The notes under the pieces were generated by a model that searched no databases, had not been told where the DNA came from, and saw only the letters and a list, made by a program, of their open reading frames with translations. From Streptomyces sp. GKU 895 (GTDB taxonomy: Bacteria; Actinomycetota; Actinomycetes; Streptomycetales; Streptomycetaceae), in the NCBI GenBank assembly GCA_002027195.1, contig MWJO01000068.1, positions 1-45,631 of the forward strand: a stretch of DNA of 45,631 nt, given 5' to 3'. Positions 18,583 through 28,602 of this stretch are shown one piece after another; the first letter of the stretch is position 1; every line of letters begins with the position of its first letter. The position numbers and the translations under genes are program-made.

Positions 18583-19753
18583 GTGCAACGTCGAGTTGTG
18601 ACGGCCGTGTTGGCCGCGACCACACTCCTGCTGACGGCCGGCTGCTCCTCGGACGACGGCGGCGAAGGCCCCGCCGGTGGCGGCAGGACGCCTGGTGGTG
18701 CGGCGTCGGCGTCCGCGTCCTCCTCCCCCGGCCGCAGGCGCCGAGGAGGCACCGCCCGCGAAGGGCTCGGTGAAGGTGCTGCGCACCGTCACCACCGGCC
18801 TGGACACCCCCTGGGGCCTGGCCCCGCTGCCCGACGGCGACCTCCTGGTCTCCTCCCGGGACAAGGGGACCATCACCCGGGTCGACGCGGAGACCGGGAA
18901 GAAGACGGAGCTCGGCGAGGTCCCCGGCGTGTCCCCGGCGGGCGAGGGCGGTCTCCTGGGCCTGGCCCTCTCCCCCGACTACGCCTCGGACCACATGGTG
19001 TACGCGTACTTCACCTCGGCCTCCGACAACCGCATCGTCCGCATGCTGTACGAGGAGAAGAAGCCGTCCGGCGAGCAACTCGGCGCACCGGACACGGTCT
19101 TCAAGGGCATCCCGAAGGGCTTCATCCACAACGGCGGCCGGATCGCCTTCGGCCCCGACAAGATGCTCTACGCGGGCACCGGCGAGAGCGGCAACACCGG
19201 TCTGTCCCAGGACAAGAAGTCCCTCGGCGGCAAGATCCTGCGCCTCACCCCGGAGGGCGAGCCCGCTCCGGGCAACCCGTTCCCCGACTCCCCGGTGTAC
19301 TCGTACGGCCACCGCAATGTGCAGGGCCTCGCCTGGGACACCGAACAGCGGCTCTTCGCCTCGGAGTTCGGCCAGGACACGTGGGACGAACTGAACGCGA
19401 TCAAGCCCGGCGACAACTACGGCTGGCCCGAGGCCGAGGGCAAGTCGGACGACTCAGGCTTCCACAACCCCATAGCCCAGTGGGCCACGGACGACGCCTC
19501 CCCCAGCGGCATCGCCTACGCAGAGGGCTCGATATGGATGGCCGGCCTCAAGGGCCAGCGCCTGTGGCGCATCCCGTTGAAGGGCACGGAGGCCTCCGCC
19601 GACCCGCAGTCCTTCCTGAAGGGCGAGTACGGCCGGCTGCGCACGGTGGTGTCGGCGGGCGGCGACAAGCTGTGGCTCGTCACCAGCAACACGGACGGCC
19701 GGGGCGACCCGAAGAAGGGGGACGACCGGATCCTGGAACTACAGGTGAGGTAA
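18583..19753 (+). CDS. PQQ-dependent sugar dehydrogenase-like lipoprotein (GSDH family), frameshifted
   Basis: Exported beta-propeller protein of the glucose/sorbosone dehydrogenase family, about 389 residues. The GTG start at 18583 has GAAGGGA 7 nt upstream. It encodes a signal peptide with lipobox LTAGC (Cys21), then an Ala/Ser/Gly-rich linker. Just before AGAEEAPPAKGSVKVL the frame must change. One extra C in the five-C run at 18725-18729 explains it. The propeller shows LDTPWGLAPLPDGDLLVS, the GGRIAFGPDKMLYAGTG blade and YSYGHRNVQGLAWD. It probably sits on the outer face of the membrane. The cofactor and sugar are not proven by sequence. Confidence 0.83.
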
Positions 19754-19813
19754 GCCAGGAGCTGCCGGTGAGCCGAGTCCGGAGCTGCCGGTGGCCTGAG
19801 CCGGCCGGCGTCC

Positions 19814-20020
19814 TCAGTCGCCCTCCGGTACCTCCTCCGACGCCTCGGTCTCCCCCTCCGCCTCCGGTCGGCGTATGAGGACCTTCCCGGACGAGAGGTC
19901 TATCGGTCCGTGTCCCGGGTCTCCGTCGCCGACATCGACCCGGGTCAGTTCCAGTCGGTTCTGTTCGTCCCGGGTGTGCTTTCGACCGGGTTGGAACAGC
20001 TCCTCGAAGGGGTTGAACAC
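19814..20020 (-). CDS. DUF6191-type small protein
   Basis: A 68-residue acidic protein starting at GTG 20020 behind a strong AGGGAGG. It matches, from memory, the DUF6191 family common in Streptomyces: MFNPFEELFQPGRKHTRDEQNRLELTR in outline, then DVGDGDPGHGPIDLSSGKV. There is no signal or membrane segment. The function is unknown. It lies downstream of the LAL regulator (ends 20059) on the same strand, 38 nt away, and may be read with it. Confidence 0.75.
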   Translation of the reverse strand: MFNPFEELFQPGRKHTRDEQNRLELTRVDVGDGDPGHGPIDLSSGKVLIRRPEAEGETEASEEVPEGD

Positions 20021-20058
20021 GGGACCTCCCTAGGCCGGCGTCACTTACAGCGTAAACG

Positions 20059-23000
20059 TCACCCCGCCGTCCGACTCGAGAGCCGCTCGGCGGGGAACAG
20101 CCCCAGCCGATGGGCCACCGCGGCCGCCTCCCCGCGCCCCGAGACACCGAGCTTGGCCAGGATGTTCGACACATGGACGCTGGCCGTCTTCGGGGAGATG
20201 AAGAGCTCCTCGGCGATCTGCCGGTTGGTGCGGCCGGCGGAGACCAGGCGCAGGACGTCGCGTTCCCGGCCGGTGAGGCCGAGGGCCTCGGCCTGGTCGG
20301 CGGGGACCGGGGCCCGCTTCGGGGCGTGGGACAGGCCCAGGCGGGCGCGCTGGGCGAGCCGGGCCACGGCGTCGGCCAGGGGGCGGGCGCCGAGGTGCTC
20401 GGCGACGGCGTGGGCGAGGCGGAGGAGTTCCGTGGCGCGGTCGCGCTCGTCCTCACCACCGACGGAGAGAAGGGACTCGGCGAGGCGGTGGCGGACGCGG
20501 GCGAGGTCGTAGGGGCGGTCCAGGGTTTCGAAGGCGGCGGTGACCGCGGCCCAGTCGTCGGGGTCGCTGTGGCCCTCGGCGCGCCGGAGTTCGGCGCGGA
20601 CCCAGTGCTCGTAGGCATGCCAGACGGGCACATTGGTGGCCAGGGTCTTGGCGGCCTTGCGGATGTCCTGGAGGACCTCGGCGCGGCCGGTCTCGGTGGC
20701 GGGCAGACCGAGCGCGTCGGCCTCCGCGACGGCGGCGGTCAGGAGCAGCGGCCAGGCGTAGCGCTGGGTGTCCGGCGGGAAGCCCTCGTCCAGGGCGCGG
20801 CGCAGGGTGGTCCGGGCGTCCAGCAGGCGGCCTTCAGCCGCGGTGACGCCGATGGCGATGCGGGCGAGGGGGAGTTCGTGCTGGGGTGCCCGGTCGTGGG
20901 TGCCGAAGTGGCTCCGGGCCGCGGCGAGTTGGTCGGCGCACTCAGCCAGGTCGCCGCGGGCGAGGGCGAGTTCGGCGCGCAGGGTGGCGTGGAAGCCGCG
21001 GGGTATCGCGCTCTGGCCGACGCGTTCCGACTTGCCGGCGGCCGTGGCGGCCTCGTCCCAGCGGCCGAGGCTGAAGAGGGACTCGGCGAGGTTGCCCCAG
21101 ACCCAGGCCTCGCTGTCGAGGAGGCCGAACTTCCGGGTGTGGGCGACGCCTTCCTCCAGGATGGGCACGGCTTCGGCGGAGCGGCCGACGGCTTCCAGGG
21201 CGTCGGGCAGGTTGACGTAGACGCGGGCGGCGATGGCGGTCATGCCGTTCTCGGTGGTCGCGCCGGCGACCTCGTACATCTCCTTGAGGCCTGCTTCGAG
21301 GTCGCCGGAGTGGACGATGAGGCTGCCGAGGGTGAGCCGGGCGCTCATCTCGATCTCGCGGGCGCCGACCATGCGCGCGTACTCCACGGCCCGTTCGGCG
21401 GCCGTGAAGGCCTCGGGGCCGGGGACGTGGACCATGGACCAGTTGGCGACCTGGGCGAGGACGTCGGCGTGCACTTCCGACGGCGGCAGGCCGCGGACCA
21501 GCTCCTGGGCGGTGGCCAGCTCCTGCCAGCCGTTGCCGCGCGCGAGCGCCTGCACCAGCCGGGAGCGCATCACCCAGAACCAGGCGGCGCGCACCGGGTC
21601 GCCCTCCTCCTCCAGCAGGTGCAGGGCTCGTTTGGTGATCTTCAGGGCGCGTTCCCGCTCCCCGGCGAGCCGGCCGGCGACGGCGGCTCGGCCATCAGGT
21701 CGAGATAGCGCAGCGGGGTGGTGGCGGGGTCGCAGCCGCAGGGAGGGAAGGCCTCGGTGTAGTCGACGGGGCGCAGGGCGGCCCGGACGTCCTCGGGGGC
21801 GGTGTCCCACAGCTCCATCGCGCGTTCCAGGAGCCGGAGTTGTTCGGAGAAGGCATGCCGGCGGCGGGCGATGACGGAGGCGTCCAGGACGGCGGGCAGG
21901 GCCTTGGCGGCGTCATGGGCGTGGTACCAGTAGCTGGCGAGGCGCATGACCCGGGCGTCGGGCGCGACGAGGGTCGGGTCGGCCTCCAGGGCCTCGGCGT
22001 AGCGGCGGTTGAGGCGGGAGCGCTCGCCGGGCAGCAGGTCGTCGCTGACGGCCTCGCGGACCAGGGAGTGCCGGAAGCGGTAGCCGTCGCCGTCCGGGGC
22101 GGCGCTGAGGATGCTGGCGTTGACGGCGGCGCGCAGGGCCTCGATGAGGTCGTCCTCGGCGAGCCGGGCGACGGCGGCGATCAGCCGGTACTCGACGGTG
22201 GAGCCGCCTTCGGCGACGATCCGGGCGACCCGCTGGGCGCTCTCCGGGAGCCCTTCGACCCGTACGAGGAGCAGGTCGCGCAGGGAGTCGGTGAGGCCGG
22301 TGCAGCAGCCCTCGTGGGAGGCGACGGCGAGTTCCTCGACGAAGAAGGCGTTGCCGTCGGAGCGTTCGAAGATCTCGTCGACCTGGGCCGGGTCGGGTTC
22401 GGCGGCGAGGATGCCGGCGATCTGGCGGCCGACCTCGGTGCGGTTGAAGCGGCCGAGTTCGAGGCGGCGGACGGTGCGGAGCCGGTCGAGTTCGGCGAGC
22501 AGGGGGCGCAGCGGGGTGGCGGCGGTGGATGTCGTCGGCGCGGTAGGTGGCGACGACGACGAGGCGGCCGGTGCGCAGGGTGCGGAACAGATAGGCGAGG
22601 AGGTGCCGGGTGGAGGCGTCGGCCCAGTGGAGGTCCTCCAGTGCGACGACGACCGTGCGGTCGGCGGCGACGCGTTCCAGGAGGCGGGCGGTGAGTTCGA
22701 AGAGGCGGGCCATGCTCTGCTCGTCATGGCGTCCGGCGGGGGCCTCGCCCAGTTCGGGCAGGAGCCGGGCCAGTTCCTCCTCCTGGCCGGCCGCCGCGGC
22801 GGCGAGTTCGTCGGGCAGTGCGCGGCGCAGGGCGCGCAGGGCGGTGGAGAAGGGGGCGAAGGGCAGTCCGTCGGCGCCGATCTCGACGCAGCCGCCGAGC
22901 GCGACGACCGCGCCCCGGCCGCAGGCGGTGGTGGCGAACTCCTCGACGAGGCGCGTCTTGCCGACTCCGGCCTCACCGCCGATCAGCAGTGCCTGGGGCT

Positions 23001-23139
23001 CTCCGGCGGCGGCGCGGGCGAGCGCGTCGTTGAGGGTGTCGAGCTCGTCTGCGCGGCCGACGAACACGGGACTGACGGACCTGGTCTCCACGGGCCCGAG
23101 CATCGCACGCGGGTCCGACAGCGCGGCACCGGTTTTCAC
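20059..23139 (-). CDS. LAL-type LuxR-family transcriptional regulator with AAA ATPase, two frameshifts
   Basis: Large ATP-binding regulator of about 1026 residues. The N-terminal AAA domain has Walker A GGEAGVGKTRLV and Walker B VVALEDLHWAD. A long TPR-like helical middle follows. The C-terminal LuxR helix-turn-helix is LGLTGRERDVLRLVSAGRT then NRQIAEELFISPKTASVHVS. Three frames must be joined. One extra base in the G run 22513-22516 breaks DIHRRHP|LRPLLAELDRL. One missing base near 21687 breaks DLMAE|AVAGRLAGERERAL. The GTG start at 23139 is uncertain because no clear ribosome site is seen. LAL proteins often act as activators of catabolic or secondary-metabolite genes. No target is evident nearby. 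Confidence 0.82.
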
Positions 23140-23237
23140 CGAGGGCGCGATCTTGATGTCCCCCGCGAGGGCGTCAACGCCCTCCGACGCCGCCCCGGCA
23201 TACGGGACGGCGTCGTGGTGGGTGGTGCGACGGTTGC

Positions 23238-23281
23238 GGGGAGGACGGCCGCCTGTGCTGTCGGCGGCCGGCCGTCCTCCC
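23238..23281 (-). terminator. Hairpin after the 61-residue gene
   Basis: GGAGGACGGCCGCC pairs with GGCGGCCGGCCGTCCTCC, with one small bulge and a 9-nt loop. It lies just past the stop at 23293 and upstream of the LAL gene, so it would end transcription of the small gene. Confidence 0.6.
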
Positions 23282-23292
23282 TCCCCCGGCGC

Positions 23293-23478
23293 TCATGCGG
23301 TGCGCAGGAACCGGTGCCGACGCGAGCGGCCGGTATGCACCTCGCTCTCGGCCTCGCGGCCGGCTGCCTCGCGGCGGGCGGCGCGACGGCCCTGGACGGC
23401 CTCGCGGACGAGACGGTCGTGCTGGGCCTGGCGGATCAGGTCGTCGGAACGGAGCTGGGAGAGCTCGTACTCGTACAT
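23293..23478 (-). CDS. Small basic conserved-type protein, function unknown
   Basis: A 61-residue protein starting with ATG 23478 behind AGGGA. It starts MYEYELSQLRSDDLIRQA and is rich in Arg, Glu and Gln, with a predicted helical middle and a basic C-terminal tail (RSRRHRFLRTA). There is no signal peptide or membrane segment. Codon use is normal for the window and a terminator follows. Similar small proteins occur in other Streptomyces from memory, but I know no function. Confidence 0.65.
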   Translation of the reverse strand: MYEYELSQLRSDDLIRQAQHDRLVREAVQGRRAARREAAGREAESEVHTGRSRRHRFLRTA

Positions 23479-23608
23479 GGTGTGTCCCTTGTGAGATTCG
23501 GTTTCGTGCTTCGCTTTCTGCGATGCCTCTACCTTCGTCTCCAAGGCGGGTGCGCCACATCGGGAGAGTTCCGCATCTTCGGCGGCCGCCGGGACCTTAG
23601 ACGTGCGT

Positions 23609-23659
23609 GAGGGGCCTCAGAGACTGCCTAAGGTGCTTACGGCAGTTCTAAGACCCCTC
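23609..23659 (-). terminator. Long imperfect hairpin after the membrane-protein gene
   Basis: Arms GAGGGGCCTCAGAGACTGCC and a near-complement ending in CCCCTC enclose a TAAG-GTG-CTTA tip. Mismatches become G-U pairs when read as minus-strand RNA, supporting a terminator for the gene ending at 23675. No T run follows. Confidence 0.6.
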
Positions 23660-23674
23660 GGGACCTGCGACGAC

Positions 23675-24261
23675 TCAGCTCGTGGACGGCAGTCCGAGCA
23701 GGATGTCGGTGTACTTGAGGACGGCCAGGAGCAGGCCGATGACGCCGAGCGCAACGCCCGCCCAGGAGACGGACTTGATCCAGGCGGCCTGCGGCCTGCC
23801 GGGCACTCCGAAGGCGGGCCGGGCCAGCACGAGGACACCGACGAGCAGCGCGGCCAGCGCGAACAGGCCGCCCCACAGCGCGGTGGCGTGCCAGGCGTCG
23901 CCGTAGACCTCCTTGACCTGCTTGGCGACGCTCGCGGTGGACGAGGTCTCCAGCTGGCCGACGAGGGTCTCGCGGGCGGAGGCGATGGTGGCGATCCAGC
24001 CGCCGGTGAGCGAGACGAGTCCGAGGGCGGCCGAGACGACGGCGGCGGCACCCTGGCCGACGCGGTCGGGCCCTCCGGCTCGGTGTCGGCGAGACCCTCG
24101 GGCCCGTCGACGTCGTCGGTGGCGTCGGTCGCGGCCTCGGCACCGGCCTCGGTCTCGCTCCCGGTCGTCTCGTCGGCCTTGCTGACGTCCACCTTCTCGT
24201 CGTCGGTCTTCGCCTCGGGGCCGGTCTCGACCCCGGTCTCGTCAACAGTCTTGGTTCCCAT
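23675..24261 (-). CDS. Membrane protein with acidic N-terminal tail, frameshifted
   Basis: About 195 residues. ATG 24261 opens a Thr/Asp/Glu-rich acidic cytoplasmic tail (MGTKTVDETGVETGPEAKTD onward to about residue 63). After DTEPEGP the reading must shift by one missing base in the GGGCCC run near 24069-24074. It then continues DRVGQGAAAVVSAALGLVSL and ends KYTDILLGLPSTS at 23675. The second part has about three hydrophobic segments: one after GQGAAA, one around ATALWGGLFALAALLVGVLV, and one near the C-terminus. No domain recognised. Confidence 0.7.
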
Positions 24262-24296
24262 GCCTCGCACCGTACGGACGCAGTCTGAGAGGTTTC

Positions 24297-24869
24297 TTAA
24301 TGATCGTTGTGAGCGGCACGCGCGCGTGCCTCGCGCCACTCCGGCGCAAGGACCGACCAGACCTCCAGATCGTGCCGCACACCGTGGTGGAGGTGGCTCT
24401 CGCGCCGCACCCCGTCCCGGGTCAGCCCCAGCCGCCGGGCCACGTTCAGGCTGGCGGTGTTGCCGGCGGCGGCGACCCATTCGACGCGGTGGATGCCGCG
24501 TTCCTCGATCACGTGGTCGATGAGCAGCCGCATCGCCCGGGTGATCAGCCCGCGCCCGGTGGCGGCGGGCTCCAGCCAGCAGCCGACCTCGGCGTTGCCC
24601 TGAGCGGCGTCGAAGTTGAGCGTGAGGACGCCGCCGACGAGCTTTCCGTCCAGCCAGATGCCGTGGTAGCCGCCGGTGTCGTCGGCGCGCATCTGCGCGT
24701 AGCGCTGGAGGGTCGCCCGCGCGGAGTCGACGTCGACGGCCTGGGAGCCGAAGGCGATGAACTGCCCGATGAACTCCCGGCCGCGCTCCAGGTTCGCCAG
24801 GAACTCCTCGGCGTGCCAGGGCTCCAGCGGCCGCAGTTCCGCCCCGTCACCCAGCGATATCGCGTACAT
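24297..24869 (-). CDS. GNAT acetyltransferase, RimJ/RimL-like
   Basis: A 190-residue N-acetyltransferase. The acetyl-CoA motif A is EPAATGRGLITRAMRLLIDH, and the later VEWVAAAGNTASLNVARRLG is typical of ribosomal-protein or antibiotic N-acetyltransferases (RimJ/RimL, SpeG group). ATG 24869 (MYAISLGDGAELRPLEP) with GGAGCGGGACGAGG upstream is favoured over the longer reading. The start overlaps the end of the MMPL gene by 23 bp, so the two are probably co-transcribed. The substrate is unknown. Confidence 0.85.
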   Translation of the reverse strand: MYAISLGDGAELRPLEPWHAEEFLANLERGREFIGQFIAFGSQAVDVDSARATLQRYAQMRADDTGGYHGIWLDGKLVGGVLTLNFDAAQGNAEVGCWLEPAATGRGLITRAMRLLIDHVIEERGIHRVEWVAAAGNTASLNVARRLGLTRDGVRRESHLHHGVRHDLEVWSVLAPEWREARARAAHNDH

Positions 24870-27080
24870 CCTCGTCCCGCTCCTTCTCGATGTCCCCCAC
24901 AACGGCGTCCACCCTTTCATGCGCGGCGCGGCACTCGGGCGGTTCGATGCTGATGCGGGGCATCCTGCGGTCCAGCCAGCGGGGCAGCCACCAGTTGGCG
25001 CCGCCGAGCAGATGCATCAGGGCGGGGACGAGGAGGGTACGCAGGACGAAGGCGTCCAGGGCGACCGCGGCGGCCAGCGCGATGCCGAACATGGCGATCA
25101 CGCGGTCGCCGCTGAGGACGAAGGCGAGGAAGACCGAGATCATGATGACCGCGGCGGAGTTGATCACCCGGCTGGTCTCGGCGAGCCCGACCCGGACGGC
25201 CCGCCGGTTGTCACCGGTCTCCAGCCACTCCTCGTACATCCGGCTGACCAGGAACACCTGGTAGTCCATGGAGAGTCCGAACAGCACGGACACCATGATC
25301 ACGGGGAGGAAGGGTTCGATCGGCCGGCCCGGCCCAGGCCGAGGAACTCGCTCCCCCAGCCCCACTGGAAGATCGCGACGACCACACCGAACGCGGCGGC
25401 CACGGCGGCGACGTTCATCGCGGCGGCCTTGAGCGGAATCCCGACGGACCGGAAGGCGAGCAGGAGCAGCAGACAGCCGAGCCCGATGACGACCCCGACG
25501 AACAGCGGCAGCTTGCCGACGATGACATCGGCGAAGTCGTCGTACGACGCCGTCACCCCGCCGACCTGGATGTCGAGGGACGTGCCGGTCTCGGCGCGGG
25601 GCAGCACCTCGGTGCGCAGCCGGTCCACGAGGTCGCTGGTCTGCTGGGACTGCGGTGCCGAGGTCGGGACGATCGTGAAGTATCCGGTGTCGCCGCCCGC
25701 GTTGTAGGTGACCGGGGTCACGGAGGCGACGCCCTCGGTGGTGCGGATGGTGGCGTCGAGGTTATCGAGGAGCAGCTTGTCCTCGGCGCCGTCGACGTGG
25801 GTGACCAGGGTCAGCGGGCCGTTGACGCCAGGGCCGAAGCTGTCGGCGAGGAGGTCGTAGGCCTGCCGTGTGGTCGACGAGGCGGGGTTGTTGCCCTGGT
25901 CGGAGGTGCCGAGCCGGAGTCCCAGGGTGGGCAGGGCCAGGACGGTGATGACCACGAGGGCGATCGCGCCGAGCAGCTTGGGGTGCCGTTCGACGAACGC
26001 CGACCAGCGGGCGGCGAGCCCGGTGGGCAGCTCGGGCTGGGGGCCGTGCTCGGTCAGGTGCCGCCGTTCGCGCCGGCTCAGCGCGCGCATGCCGATGAGG
26101 GACAGCAGGGCGGGCAGCAGGGTGACGGAGGCGGCGACGGTCAGGACCACGGTCAGCGAGGCGGCGATCGCGACGCCGTTGAGGAAGCTCAGCCGGAGGA
26201 TCAGCATCCCGAGCAGGGCGATGCAAACGGTGGCACCCGCGAAGACGACGGCCCGTCCGGTGGTGGCGACGGCGTTCTGGATGGACTCGGTGACGTCCAG
26301 CCCGCGTTTCAGACCGCGCCGGTGCCGGGTGACGATGAACAGGGCGTAGTCGATGCCGACGCCGAGCCCGATCAGCATGCCGAGCATGGGCGCGAAGTCG
26401 GCGACGGTCATGGCGTGCCCGAGCAGCACGATCCCGGCGTAGGCGGTGCCGACGCTGACCAGGGCGGTCGCGATGGGCAGCAGCGAGGCGGCGAGCGAGC
26501 CGAACGCCAGGAACAGCACGAGCGCGGCGACGACCACGCCGACGATCTCGGCGACATGCCCGCCCGAGGACTCGGTGAGCGCGATGGCGCTGCCGCCCAG
26601 CTCCACCTGAAGCGCGTCGGACCCGGCCCCCTCGGCCGTCTTCACGACGGCCTCGACCTGGGCCTTGTCGAGGTTCTCGGTCCGCTCCCCGAAGGTGACG
26701 GTGGCGTACGCCGTACGGCCGTCGGAGCTGATCTGCGCGCTGCCCTGGGTGTCGTACGGGCCGACGACGGACGCCACCCCGGGCAGGTCGGCGATCCTGT
26801 CGAGGGTCTGGGTCATGGTCTGCTCGACGGCGGCGGCCCGCACGCCGCCGGTGCCGGACGTGGTGTGCCAGACGACGGTGTCGCTGTCCCCGCCGAGCCG
26901 CGGGAACCCCTCCTGGAGCAGCTGGGTGGCGCGGCCCGATTCGGTGCCCGGGACCTCGTAGTCGTTCGAGTACGCGGAGCCGGTGAGCGCGGCGGCCGTA
27001 CTGACCCCGCCGAGGGCGAGGAGCCACAGGAGGACGACGACGAGACGGCGTCGGACACACCAGCGCGCGAGGGCTGCCAC
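24847..27080 (-). CDS. MMPL-family RND transporter, frameshifted
   Basis: About 744 residues with two repeats of transmembrane bundles and extracytoplasmic loops, the actinobacterial MmpL/SCO-type lipid or drug exporter layout. Proton-relay Asp-Tyr pairs occur in GLGVGIDYALFIVTRHR and in LFGLSMDYQVFLVSRM, equivalent to those in MmpL3. GTG 27080 follows GGGAGCAGCAAC. The frame breaks at GRAG near 25322-25326. Adding one base joins EFLGLGRAG to PIEPFLPVIMVSVLFG. The substrate is unknown and no neighbouring lipid or polyketide genes give a clue. Confidence 0.86.
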
Positions 27081-27127
27081 GTTGCTGCTCCCAGGGGTGA
27101 ATTGTGGATCTTTGACCGGGAACAGTC

Positions 27128-27142
27128 GTTCAGATGGTGAAC
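27128..27142 (-). promoter_or_regulatory. Inverted repeat upstream of the MMPL gene
   Basis: GTTCA-GATGG-TGAAC lies 48 nt before the MMPL start, a candidate repressor site. GGGAACAG (just upstream) and GTGAACAG (27137-27144) resemble the operator repeats of the TetR gene at 44885. The AT-richer gap 27081-27272 holds no gene I can support. Confidence 0.35.
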
Positions 27143-27272
27143 AGCCCGCAAAGAACGCATGAGCAATGCAAGGACCACTCTTGCAGGCAGAAATGATCGT
27201 TTATGCCATTCGTGGGTTTATTCACAGGAGTGGGAGGCAGATCACAGGACAGTAACGACCGCTCTGTCACCC

Positions 27273-27575
27273 TCAGTCGAACTGGTCGCCCCACGCCATC
27301 ACCATCACGCCGGCGACCAGCAGCCACAGCGCCCGCCGGGTGCGCCCCCGGGAGCCCAGGACCGCCGCGAGCGCGCACACGACGGCACCGAACGCGTAGG
27401 CGGCCGGCACCAGCGCGGGCGCGGCCCCGGTCAGCCGCAGGGCCGACGCCGCGAGGCCCGCGAGGGCCAGCAGCGCCCCGCTCCCGGACGCCGTCCAGCG
27501 GGCCCGCCGGGCGTCAAGGATCTGGTCGTCGTACTCCTCCTGTATGTCGGAGTCGGAATCCGGGTGCGCGTTCAT
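27273..27575 (-). CDS. Small membrane protein, function unknown
   Basis: A 100-residue protein from ATG 27575. An acidic N-terminus (DSDSDIQEEYDDQILDARRAR) is followed by about three hydrophobic segments: GSGALLALAGLAASALRL, PAAYAFGAVVCALAAVLG and ALWLLVAGVMVMAWG. No family recognised. It precedes the MMPL gene on the same strand with a 192-bp gap, so it may belong to the same transcription unit. Confidence 0.65.
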   Translation of the reverse strand: MNAHPDSDSDIQEEYDDQILDARRARWTASGSGALLALAGLAASALRLTGAAPALVPAAYAFGAVVCALAAVLGSRGRTRRALWLLVAGVMVMAWGDQFD

Positions 27576-27713
27576 GGCGGGCGAGCGTAGCGTGTCCGGC
27601 TGAGAATCCCCGGGCTGTCCGCCCCTGGCCGAAGCAGGTGCATTGTTTGAGCGTCCGACCGAGCTCCGACGTACCCCTTTCCGCATTTTTGGACTCAAGG
27701 AGCCCGTTCACCG

Positions 27714-28523
27714 ATGCCAGACATCACCCCGACGACGAGGCCCTCGGATGAGGACCTCGCACGGCTGCTGACCCACCCGCGCTACCCGCGCAGCAACGGC
27801 TACGACGTCCGCTGGGTCATCGAGAACCAGATGGGCCCGAACGCGCTGTGGCTGCTGGAGTGGCTCGCGCCCGCGCTCGGCCTGGACACCCTGCGCCCCT
27901 GCGCCCGCGTCCTCGACCTCGGCTGCGGCCGGGCGATGACGTCGGTGTTCCTGGCCAGGGAGTACCACGCCCAGGTCACCGCGGCCGACCTGTGGGTCAA
28001 GCCGGACGAGAACGCGGCACGCATCGCCGAGGCCGGTTTCGCCGACCGGGTGCTGCCCGTGCACACCGAGGCGCACGCCCTGCCGTTCGCCGAGGGCAGC
28101 TTCGACGCGGTCGTGAGCATCGACGCGTACCAGTACTTCGGCACGAACGACCTGTATCTGCCCACCCTGACCCGGCTGTTGAAGCCGGGCGGGCGGATCG
28201 GGATCGTCGTACCGGCACTGCGCGAGGAGATCGACGGCGCGGAGCCGCCGGAACACCTCGCGCAGTGGTGGGAGCCGGACTTCTGGTGCTTCCACACCGC
28301 CGACTGGTGGCGCCGCCACTGGACCCGCAGCGGAGCCGTCGAGGTCGAGACGGCCGACTGGCTGGACGACGGCTGGCAGGACTGGCTGCTGTGGGTCGAC
28401 GTGGTCGCCGAGGAGAGCCCCCAGGAGTTCCACCGCACGATGGCCCGCTGGGTGCGCGACATGGTGCGTGCCGACGCGGGCCGGACGTTCGGGTTCGTAC
28501 GACTCGTGGGGCGCCGTAAGTAG
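27714..28523 (+). CDS. SAM-dependent methyltransferase, class I
   Basis: A 269-residue soluble methyltransferase. Motif I is VLDLGCGRAMTS (near residue 65), and the post-motif region includes AHALPFAEGSFDAVVSIDAYQYFG and LLKPGGRIGIVVP. The pattern matches small-molecule methyltransferases of the UbiE/cyclopropane-synthase-like group (Methyltransf_11). It starts at ATG 27714 with AAGGAG 11 nt upstream. It is divergent from the membrane protein at 27575 and convergent with gatB. The substrate is unknown. Confidence 0.82.
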   Translation: MPDITPTTRPSDEDLARLLTHPRYPRSNGYDVRWVIENQMGPNALWLLEWLAPALGLDTLRPCARVLDLGCGRAMTSVFLAREYHAQVTAADLWVKPDENAARIAEAGFADRVLPVHTEAHALPFAEGSFDAVVSIDAYQYFGTNDLYLPTLTRLLKPGGRIGIVVPALREEIDGAEPPEHLAQWWEPDFWCFHTADWWRRHWTRSGAVEVETADWLDDGWQDWLLWVDVVAEESPQEFHRTMARWVRDMVRADAGRTFGFVRLVGRRK

Positions 28524-28554
28524 CAGTACGCGGGACGCCGTGAGCAGCAAGCAG

Positions 28555-28586
28555 AAGGCCCCGGAAGGCAGTGCTTCCGGGGCCTT
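28555..28586. terminator. Bidirectional terminator between methyltransferase and gatB
   Basis: AAGGCCCCGGAAG pairs perfectly with CTTCCGGGGCCTT around the loop GCAGTG: a 13-bp stem with A- and T-flanked ends between two convergent genes (stops at 28523 and 28603). Confidence 0.88.
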
Positions 28587-28602
28587 GTGCGTCGTACGAA
28601 GG

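Noticed and set aside
27159..27590. Plus-strand ORF between the MMPL and methyltransferase genes
   Set aside because: It runs antisense through the 100-residue membrane protein and shows no domain or ribosome site.
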